A stretch of DNA of 10,218 nt from Pseudomonadota bacterium (GTDB lineage Bacteria > Pseudomonadota > Gammaproteobacteria > Xanthomonadales > Rhodanobacteraceae). The position numbers were made by a program, and so were the translations under genes. Position 1 is the first letter of the stretch. Each line of letters starts with the position of its first letter. Below the pieces are notes generated by a model. The model was not told the origin of the DNA and did no database searches. It saw only the letters and a program-made list of their open reading frames with translations. The stretch spans positions 1 to 10,218 of the forward strand of contig JAJYDI010000070.1 of NCBI GenBank assembly GCA_021777635.1, in the 5' to 3' direction. Of this stretch, positions 5,585 through 10,218 are shown piece after piece.

Positions 5585-6430
5585 GTGATCGGAAAAATCC
5601 GCCGCTATTTCGAGGCGCTCGAGGACGGCCAGCGCATCGCCGTCGGGCTGGCCAAGGGCGCGCGCATGCCCGCGCGCCGCATCGACCCGCGCGCGCCGGC
5701 GACCTGGGAGTTCTCGGCCTTCAGCCAGAACGGCGAGGATGGCGTGCTCGACGTGCTGCGCAGCCGGCTGCTCGACGCCAACCGCAGCTTCATCGAGATC
5801 GGCGCCGCCGACGGCATCGAGAACAACACGGCCTGGCTGGCGATCGCGGAGAAGTACGGCGGGCTGATGGTCGAGGGCGATGCGCGCAAATCGGCGCGCG
5901 CGCGGCGCCTGCTGCCGGGCTGCAGCCTCGGCGTCGAATGCCTGCCGCTGTTCGTGACGCGTGCCAGCGTGGCCGCGCTGAAGGACAGGGCGCTCTACGC
6001 CGATCCGGACGTGTGCTCGCTGGACATCGACGGCAACGATTACTACATCGCCGCCGCGCTGCTCGACGCCGGACTGCGGCCGAAGATCTTCGTCGTCGAG
6101 TACAACGCCGCCTTCGGCCCTGAGCGCCGCGTGACCATCGGCTACGACGACGCCTTCGACTTTGCTGCCGCGCATCCGACCCAGCTCTACTACGGCGTGT
6201 CGATCGCCGGCTGGCGCGCATTCTTCGCGCAGCGCGGCTATCGCTTCGTCAGCGTCGAGCGCAACGGCGTCAACGCCTTCTTCGCCGACCCGGCGTGCTT
6301 CGACGCGGGTTTTCTCGAAGGCGTGCAGGGTCTCGGCTTCGCCGAGAACCGCTTCCAGCTGCACAAGTTCCGCCAGCCCTGGCCGCAGCAGTTCGAGCGC
6401 ATCGCCCGGATGCCGCTGGTGGACATCTGA
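5585..6430 (+). CDS. FkbM-like SAM-dependent methyltransferase-type protein
   Basis: The 281-residue product looks like a cytoplasmic class I methyltransferase fold. Residues 69-81 (FIEIGAADGIENN) fit motif I, the SAM-binding loop after beta-1. MVEGD (95-99) has the acidic residue ending beta-2 that would bind the SAM ribose. DVCSLDIDGNDYYI (142-155) is a conserved D-x-D-G-x-D-type block, and KIFVVEYN (167-174) is a further strand. This arrangement, opened by FSQNGEDGVL (46-55), resembles FkbM-type O-methyltransferases and their uncharacterised relatives, which often act on sugars or glycolipids. No substrate can be read from the sequence. The start is GTG at 5585; the next in-frame ATG is codon 28 and no strong Shine-Dalgarno is seen. 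It lies 39 bp after ubiA, so co-transcription is plausible, and it converges on the toxin gene with 9 bp between stops. Confidence 0.75.
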   Translation: MIGKIRRYFEALEDGQRIAVGLAKGARMPARRIDPRAPATWEFSAFSQNGEDGVLDVLRSRLLDANRSFIEIGAADGIENNTAWLAIAEKYGGLMVEGDARKSARARRLLPGCSLGVECLPLFVTRASVAALKDRALYADPDVCSLDIDGNDYYIAAALLDAGLRPKIFVVEYNAAFGPERRVTIGYDDAFDFAAAHPTQLYYGVSIAGWRAFFAQRGYRFVSVERNGVNAFFADPACFDAGFLEGVQGLGFAENRFQLHKFRQPWPQQFERIARMPLVDI

Positions 6431-6439
6431 GACGCGCGC

Positions 6440-6841
6440 TCAGCGCTTGCGCACCTTTTTGCAGCGCGCCTTGAGCCAGGCTGCCAGCGCGGCCTTGTCG
6501 AAACGGCCGGCGGCGAGATCCTGGATCACCGCGACGGCCTCGACTTCGGGGGCGTCGAGAACCTGGCCGTTGAGTTGCAGGAACACGTCCATCGCGGCCA
6601 GCGCGATGCGCTTGTTGCCGTCGGAAAAACTGCGGTTGCGCGCCAGCCCGAAACCATAGGCGGCGGCAAGCCCGGTCAGCGTCGGCGGCGGGTCGCCGTA
6701 GGCGTATTGCTGCTGCGGCCGCGCCAGCGCGGACTCGAGCAGCGCCTCGTTGCAGCGCACGTCGAGGCCGCCGTACTCGGCCAGCAGTTCAGCGTGCAGC
6801 GCGCGCACCAGGCCGGCTCTGAGCCAGGCCGGCGTCTTCAC
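6440..6841 (-). CDS. doc: Death-on-curing (Doc/Fic family) toxin with altered active-site motif
   Basis: The second gene of a toxin-antitoxin pair. The GTG start at 6841 overlaps the antitoxin stop (GTGA, 4 bp), giving 133 residues, close to Doc of phage P1 (126). The frame is open far upstream to 7204, but that part overlaps the antitoxin and is not used. Family features: an N-terminal helix with HAELLAEYGGL (about 16-26), RCNEALLESALARPQQQYAYG (29-49) typical of Doc proteins, a helix TLTGLAAAYGFGLARN (54-69), then the Fic motif at 70-78. Doc toxins of this family phosphorylate EF-Tu. The motif reads RSFSDGNKR instead of HxFx(D/N)xNKR: Arg70 replaces the catalytic His (codon CGC), whereas Phe72, Asp74, Asn76, Lys77 and Arg78 are kept. 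The tail is very basic (CKKVRKR). Activity may therefore be lost or changed. Family assignment is firm. Confidence 0.9.
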   Translation of the reverse strand: MKTPAWLRAGLVRALHAELLAEYGGLDVRCNEALLESALARPQQQYAYGDPPPTLTGLAAAYGFGLARNRSFSDGNKRIALAAMDVFLQLNGQVLDAPEVEAVAVIQDLAAGRFDKAALAAWLKARCKKVRKR

Positions 6842-7062
6842 TTGGCCAGTTCGCGGAAGGCGTTGCGGAACTTGCGCCGCGTATGCTCGAACGCCCGCAT
6901 GCCTTCGGCGAACACCGGATCGTGTGCGTTCAACTGCACGCCGCCGGGAATGCGCGTCACGTACACGGTCTCGCCCGCGCGCACCTGCAGGTGCTCGAGT
7001 TCCTCGCGCGGCAGGATCACGCCGCAGGAGTTGCCGATCTTGCGGATCTTGATCTCGCTCAT
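6838..7062 (-). CDS. AbrB/MazE/SpoVT-type antitoxin
   Basis: A 74-residue antitoxin. The N-terminal half (IKIRKIGNSCGVILPREEL ... VRAGETVYVTR, residues 4-37) is a swapped-hairpin AbrB/MazE DNA-binding domain, recognisable by KIGNS-GV-LP. The C-terminal half (about 45-74, DPVFAEGMRAFEHTRRKFRNAFRELAK) is a charged helix of the kind that wraps and blocks the partner toxin. AbrB-type antitoxins paired with Doc toxins are a known combination. The ATG at 7062 has GAGGA (7070-7074) with 7-nt spacing, an excellent site, whereas the toxin starts within the antitoxin stop and depends on coupling. That ratio fits the antitoxin being made in excess. An inverted repeat upstream is a likely operator for autoregulation. 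Confidence 0.9.
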   Translation of the reverse strand: MSEIKIRKIGNSCGVILPREELEHLQVRAGETVYVTRIPGGVQLNAHDPVFAEGMRAFEHTRRKFRNAFRELAK

Positions 7063-7086
7063 GATGATGTCCTCGAAATGGCGGCC

Positions 7087-7123
7087 TCGGTGACGAGCCC
7101 GGGCGGCCAGCCTCCGTCACCGA
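7087..7123. promoter_or_regulatory. Candidate autoregulatory operator of the toxin-antitoxin operon
   Basis: A perfect 9-bp inverted repeat, TCGGTGACG (7087-7095) and CGTCACCGA (7115-7123), has a 19-bp spacer and lies between the putative -10 box and the antitoxin ribosome-binding site. The half-sites are 28 bp apart centre to centre. It covers the expected transcription start (about 7118), a standard place for toxin-antitoxin repressor complexes to bind. The role is inferred from position and symmetry. Confidence 0.5.
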
Positions 7124-7124
7124 T

Positions 7125-7130
7125 GTTATA
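7125..7130 (-). promoter_or_regulatory. Putative -10 box (TATAAC) of the toxin-antitoxin operon
   Basis: The minus strand reads TATAAC inside the palindrome GTTATAAC (7125-7132), the most AT-rich spot between comF and the antitoxin gene. It starts 15 bp past the comF stop, so the -35 region would lie within the end of comF. No good -35 hexamer is seen at 17 nt. Confidence 0.45.
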
Positions 7131-7145
7131 ACTTTCGTGGCAACT

Positions 7146-7877
7146 CTAACGCCTGGCCGGTGCGCGCGCCAATGCCCACACGTCCACCCGCGCCACGCCG
7201 GCACGCTTGAGCACGCGCGCGCATTCGGCCAGCGTCGCGCCGGTGGTCATCACGTCGTCGAGCAGGGCGATGTGCGCCGGCAGGCCGGCATCGCGCAGCG
7301 GGCGCAGACGGAACGCACCGCGCACATTGGCGCGCCGGCGCTTGGCGTCGAGCTCGGTCTGCTGGGCGGTGACCCGCACGCGCTCCAGCACGTCGTGGCG
7401 CAGCGGGATGCCGAGCCCGCTGGCCAGCGGGCGCGCCAGCTCCAGTGCCTGGTTGTAGCCGCGCCGCCGCAGGCGGCCGCGATGCAGCGGCACCGGCACG
7501 ATCAGGTCCGGCCGCGACGGCGGCGCGCCTGCCGCCAGCCATTGAGCGGCCAGCACGCGTCCGGCGGCCAGTCCGGCCGCGAACTTGAAACGGCTCTCCA
7601 GCCGATCCAGCGGCCATTCGTAGCGGAACGGCACCCACGCCGCATCCCAGGGCGGCGGCTCGCGCTGGCAGGCTCCACACAATCCGGCAGGCTGGGCCAG
7701 CGGCTCGGCGCAGCGCGCGCAGCAGACGGGATTGCGCGGCAGCTCCGCGGCGCAGGCGGCACACAGGTCGTCACCGACCCCCGGCGCGGCGCACAGCAGG
7801 CAGCGCGACGGCAGCAGCAATCGCTCGAGGCGTCGCACGCCGTCAACCAGCAAGGCTCGGATCCGGTTGACAGCCAT
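7146..7877 (-). CDS. comF: ComF family protein (zinc-ribbon phosphoribosyltransferase-like)
   Basis: A cytoplasmic protein of the ComFC/GntX family, linked in naturally competent bacteria to uptake or processing of transforming DNA. It has 243 residues, the usual length. The N-terminal part carries a Cys-rich zinc-binding region: C26 and C29 (CLLC), C39 and C42 (CAAC), C53 and C56 (CARC), C67 and C70 (CGAC). The C-terminal phosphoribosyltransferase fold has [17 protein letters not shown] (about 128-144) and the PRPP-binding loop [12 protein letters not shown] (205-216). The ATG at 7877 is preceded by GGGAGG at 8-nt spacing. It is divergent from bioB with 47 bp between starts, a neighbour pair often seen in Xanthomonadales and other gammaproteobacteria. 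The toxin-antitoxin operon follows 83 bp downstream on the same strand and could also be reached by comF read-through. Confidence 0.93.
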   Translation of the reverse strand: MAVNRIRALLVDGVRRLERLLLPSRCLLCAAPGVGDDLCAACAAELPRNPVCCARCAEPLAQPAGLCGACQREPPPWDAAWVPFRYEWPLDRLESRFKFAAGLAAGRVLAAQWLAAGAPPSRPDLIVPVPLHRGRLRRRGYNQALELARPLASGLGIPLRHDVLERVRVTAQQTELDAKRRRANVRGAFRLRPLRDAGLPAHIALLDDVMTTGATLAECARVLKRAGVARVDVWALARAPARR

Positions 7878-7924
7878 CCGCTCGCCCTCCCAGACTCGCC
7901 GCCACTCTACCGCGGACGACCGCC
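7878..7924. promoter_or_regulatory. Short divergent comF/bioB intergenic region
   Basis: Only 47 bp separate the two start codons, so promoters must overlap each other or extend into the neighbouring genes. It contains the comF GGGAGG site. No strong Shine-Dalgarno for bioB, no AT-rich -10 and no BirA-type operator (TTGTAAAC-like palindrome) is visible. Confidence 0.4.
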
Positions 7925-8968
7925 ATGACCGCCCTGCGCCACGACTGGACGCGCGCCGAGGTGCGCGCGCTGTTCGAGCTGCCGTTCAACGATCTGCTGG
8001 CACGCGCGCACGCCGTGCATCGCGAGCACCACGATCCCAACGCGGTGCAGGTGTCGACGCTGCTGTCGATCAAGACCGGCGGCTGCCCCGAGGACTGCGC
8101 CTACTGTCCGCAGGCGGCGCGTTACGACACCGGCGTCGCGGCGCACAAGCTGATGAGCGTCGAGGCGGTGCTGGAGCGCGCGCGCGCGGCCAGGGCGGCC
8201 GGCGCCAGCCGCTTCTGCATGGGCGCGGCCTGGCGCGCACCGAAGGATCGCGAGGTCGCGCAGGTCGCCGAGATCGTGGCGGCCGTGAAGGCGCTGGGCC
8301 TGGAGACCTGCGCCACGCTCGGCATGCTCAGCGGGTCACAGGCGGATGCGCTCAAGGCCGCCGGACTCGACTACTACAACCACAACCTCGACAGCGCGCC
8401 GGAGTTCTACGGCGAGATCATCCACACGCGCCAGTACCAGGACCGTCTCGATACGCTGGAACACGTCCGCTCCGCCGGTCTGAAGACCTGCTGCGGCGGC
8501 ATCGTCGGCATGGGCGAGACGCGCGACCAGCGCGCCGGCCTGCTGCAGGTGCTGGCGACCCTGCCCGAGCACCCGCAGTCGGTGCCGATCAACCGTCTGG
8601 TGCAGGTCGAGGGTACGCCGCTGGCCGGCACCGCCGAACTCGATCCCTTCGAGTTCGTGCGCACGATCGCGGTCGCGCGCCTGCTGATGCCGGCCTCGAC
8701 GGTGCGCCTGTCGGCCGGACGCGCCGGCATGAGCGACGAGCTGCAGGCGCTGTGCTTCTTCGCCGGAGCCAACTCGATCTTCCACGGCGAGAAGCTGCTG
8801 ACCACCGGCAACCCCGACGTCGCCCACGATCAGGCGCTGTTCGCGCGTCTCGGTCTGCACGCGCTGGAAGTGGCAGCCGAACCGGGCACCGCGCACGCCG
8901 ACCTCGTCGAGGTCGGAGTCTGTGCCGCCGATGGCCGCGAAAGTCGCCCCTGCAGTGCCGCGACCTGA
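7925..8968 (+). CDS. bioB: Biotin synthase BioB
   Basis: A radical-SAM enzyme that inserts sulfur into dethiobiotin to make biotin, the last step of the pathway. The 347-residue product keeps every cluster ligand. CPEDCAYC gives C54, C58 and C61 for the SAM-binding [4Fe-4S] cluster. C98 (RFCMGAAWR), C129 (ETCATLGML), C189 (LKTCCGG) and R261 (VRLSAGR) hold the sulfur-donating [2Fe-2S] cluster. The numbers are one higher than in E. coli (346 residues). Other family blocks include YYNHNLDS (150-157) and [13 protein letters not shown]. The ATG at 7925 gives the standard N-terminus; its ribosome-binding site is weak. The last codons overlap the start of bioF, so the two are translationally coupled. 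No Cys-rich or truncated region is out of place; it looks fully functional. Confidence 0.98.
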   Translation: MTALRHDWTRAEVRALFELPFNDLLARAHAVHREHHDPNAVQVSTLLSIKTGGCPEDCAYCPQAARYDTGVAAHKLMSVEAVLERARAARAAGASRFCMGAAWRAPKDREVAQVAEIVAAVKALGLETCATLGMLSGSQADALKAAGLDYYNHNLDSAPEFYGEIIHTRQYQDRLDTLEHVRSAGLKTCCGGIVGMGETRDQRAGLLQVLATLPEHPQSVPINRLVQVEGTPLAGTAELDPFEFVRTIAVARLLMPASTVRLSAGRAGMSDELQALCFFAGANSIFHGEKLLTTGNPDVAHDQALFARLGLHALEVAAEPGTAHADLVEVGVCAADGRESRPCSAAT

Positions 8969-10151
8969 GCTGCTGGCGCGAATCGCCGGACGGCAAGCCG
9001 AACGCGAGCGCGCCGGCCTGCTGCGGCGGCTGCGCGCGGTCGAGCAGGCGCAGGGTCCGCGGGTGCGCGTCGACGGCCGCGAATTGCTGGCGTTCTGCAG
9101 CAACGACTACCTCGGCCTGGCGCAGCATCCGGAGTTGATCAAGGCACTGCAGCGCGCGGCGGATGCCTGCGGCGTCGGCAGCACCGCCGCGCATCTGGTC
9201 GTCGGCCATCATCGCGAGCACGCGGCGCTGGAGGAGGCGCTGGCCGAATGGACCGGCCGCGAGCGCGCGCTGCTGTTCTCGACCGGTTACGCGGCCAATC
9301 TCGGTGCGCTGCAGGCGCTGCTCGACACGGACGATCTTTGCGTGCAGGACAAGCTCAACCACGCCTGCCTGCTCGACGGGGCGCGGATGGCCGGCTGCGC
9401 GTTGAAGCGCTATCCGCACGCCGACGTCGCCGGCGCCGCGCGGCAACTGGCGACCGCGCCGCGGACGGCGGCGCTGCTCGCCAGCGACGGTGTGTTCAGC
9501 ATGGACGGCGACCTCGCGCCGCTGCGTGAACTGGCGGCGCTGGCGATGCGCGAACAGGCGACACTGATGATCGACGACGCGCACGGTCTGGGCGTGCTCG
9601 GCCCGCAGGGCGCCGGCAGCGTGGCCGATGCCGGACTGGCGCAGACCGATGTGCCGGTGCTGATGGCGACCCTGGGCAAGGCGCTGGGCTGCGCCGGCGC
9701 CTTCGTGGCCGGCCCGGCGGCGTTGATCGAGGGTCTGACCCAGTTCGCGCGCAGCTGGGTCTACAGCACCGCCATGCCGCCGGCGTTGGCAGCCGCGGCG
9801 CGGGTCGCGGTGCGGCTGGCCCGCCGCGACGACGACCGCCGCGCGCATCTCGCCGCCCTGATCGCCCGCTTCCGTGCAGGTGCCGGACAGCTCGGTCTGC
9901 CGCTGGCGGCCTCGGTCACGCCGATCCAGCCGCTGCGACTGGGCGACAGCGCCGCGGCGATGCGGGCCGCCGCCGCGCTGGAGACGTGCGGATTGCTGGT
10001 TACCGCGATCCGTCCGCCGACGGTGCCCGCGGGCACGGCGCGACTGCGCATCACGCTCAGCGCCGCGCATGACGCGGCCGACGTCGATCGCTTGCTCGAT
10101 GCGCTGGCGCAGATCGTGCCGCCGCTGTTGGCCGGCGCGGGCGACGGCTAA
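8931..10151 (+). CDS. bioF: 8-amino-7-oxononanoate synthase BioF
   Basis: A PLP-dependent alpha-oxoamine synthase that condenses pimeloyl-ACP (or -CoA) with L-alanine to form 8-amino-7-oxononanoate, the first ring-building step of biotin synthesis. From the ATG at 8931 it has 406 residues. Family features: [13 protein letters not shown] (about 55-67), [14 protein letters not shown] (81-94), [12 protein letters not shown] (116-127), DGVFSMDGD (186-194), [10 protein letters not shown] (215-224), the PLP-Schiff-base lysine K250 in TLGKALG, and [29 protein letters not shown] near the end is nearly identical to E. coli BioF. A GTG at 8922 is an alternative start: its GAGG lies 9 nt upstream, whereas the ATG has GGAG 12 nt away. 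Either start overlaps bioB (38 or 47 bp). The stop TAA at 10149-10151 shares its last base with the bioH start. Confidence 0.97.
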   Translation: MAAKVAPAVPRPELLARIAGRQAERERAGLLRRLRAVEQAQGPRVRVDGRELLAFCSNDYLGLAQHPELIKALQRAADACGVGSTAAHLVVGHHREHAALEEALAEWTGRERALLFSTGYAANLGALQALLDTDDLCVQDKLNHACLLDGARMAGCALKRYPHADVAGAARQLATAPRTAALLASDGVFSMDGDLAPLRELAALAMREQATLMIDDAHGLGVLGPQGAGSVADAGLAQTDVPVLMATLGKALGCAGAFVAGPAALIEGLTQFARSWVYSTAMPPALAAAARVAVRLARRDDDRRAHLAALIARFRAGAGQLGLPLAASVTPIQPLRLGDSAAAMRAAAALETCGLLVTAIRPPTVPAGTARLRITLSAAHDAADVDRLLDALAQIVPPLLAGAGDG

Positions 10152-10218
10152 TGGCCGGCACCGGTCTTTTCATCGACGTACGCGGCCGCGGTGCGCAGCC
10201 GCTGGTGCTGATCCACGG
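10151..10218 (+). CDS. bioH: Pimeloyl-ACP methyl ester esterase BioH, N-terminal fragment
   Basis: The frame begins with ATG at 10151, overlapping the bioF stop by one base (TAATG), and is cut by the window edge after 22 codons. The start [20 protein letters not shown] followed by IHG shows the first strands and the oxyanion-hole HG of an alpha/beta hydrolase, and matches the opening of BioH proteins (ID-x-G-x-G...LVLLHGW). BioH removes the methyl group from pimeloyl-ACP methyl ester to release the pimeloyl precursor for BioF. Position right after bioF supports this over another esterase. The catalytic triad lies outside the window. Tight coupling to bioF argues for one operon. Confidence 0.83.
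   Translation, partial: MAGTGLFIDVRGRGAQPLVLIH

Noticed and set aside
5550..5588. A 12-codon open frame (ATGATG...TGA) between ubiA and the methyltransferase-like gene
   Set aside because: It is too short, has no ribosome-binding site and no recognisable leader-peptide pattern.
4463..6364. A 633-codon minus-strand open frame across ubiA and the methyltransferase-like gene
   Set aside because: It is antisense to two clear genes, with a low-complexity Gln/Arg/Ala/His composition and no recognisable fold.
6842..7204. An N-terminal extension of the Doc toxin up to an ATG at 7204
   Set aside because: It would overlap the whole antitoxin gene in another frame and encode low-complexity Arg-rich sequence; the GTGA overlap start at 6841 gives the normal family length.
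8589..10070. A 493-codon minus-strand open frame opposite bioB and bioF
   Set aside because: Both sense genes are certain; the antisense product is repetitive Arg/Gln-rich with no motifs.
1..10218. CRISPR arrays, tRNA or rRNA genes, integrases, phage genes or a novel defence cluster
   Set aside because: I found no regularly spaced direct repeats, no cloverleaf-like stretch recognised by eye and no such proteins; the only defence-like unit is the small AbrB-Doc pair.

Overview
The window is about 70% G+C bacterial chromosome with tightly packed genes. It is most likely from a gammaproteobacterium of the Lysobacterales/Xanthomonadales group (Lysobacteraceae or Rhodanobacteraceae type). The grounds are the bioB-bioF-bioH order divergent from comF, a typical proteobacterial UbiA, a YgeA-type racemase, exported hydrolases with Sec signals, and several palindromic intergenic repeats. 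This placement is inferred from gene content and style; no marker RNA is present.

Layout. Positions 1-306 (minus) hold the N-terminal part of an exported BNR/sortilin-type beta-propeller protein. Positions 508-2232 (minus) encode an exported PhoA-family alkaline phosphatase with a full set of metal and phosphate ligands. A gene-free stretch of about 480 bp (2233-2714) holds a putative promoter and three palindromic repeat elements. Next is an exported RNase T2 (stop at 2715, minus), whose upstream DNA carries a 111-bp miniature element bounded by 11-bp inverted repeats. That element makes the longest reading of the RNase T2 gene doubtful at its 5' end. Positions 3746-4438 (minus) encode a YgeA-like Asp/Glu racemase, divergent from ubiA (4529-5545, plus). 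ubiA is followed 39 bp later by a FkbM-like methyltransferase-type protein (5585-6430, plus). Convergent with that, only 9 bp away, is a minus-strand toxin-antitoxin pair: an AbrB/MazE-type antitoxin (6838-7062) and a Doc/Fic toxin (6440-6841) that overlap by 4 bp. comF (7146-7877, minus) lies upstream of the pair. Divergent from comF is the biotin operon bioB (7925-8968), bioF (about 8931-10151) and the first codons of bioH (from 10151).

How the genes fit together. The alkaline phosphatase and RNase T2 are both exported enzymes that can release phosphate or nucleotides from organic polymers, so they could both serve phosphorus scavenging; co-regulation is only inferred. bioB, bioF and bioH are translationally coupled and cover late and early steps of biotin synthesis. 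ubiA is the membrane prenylation step of ubiquinone synthesis.

Most of the window is ordinary core metabolism. The points that merit a second look are the Doc toxin, which has Arg where the catalytic His is expected, the operator-like inverted repeat upstream of its antitoxin, and the 111-bp MITE-like element in front of the RNase T2 gene. I did not see a clearly new multi-gene system.
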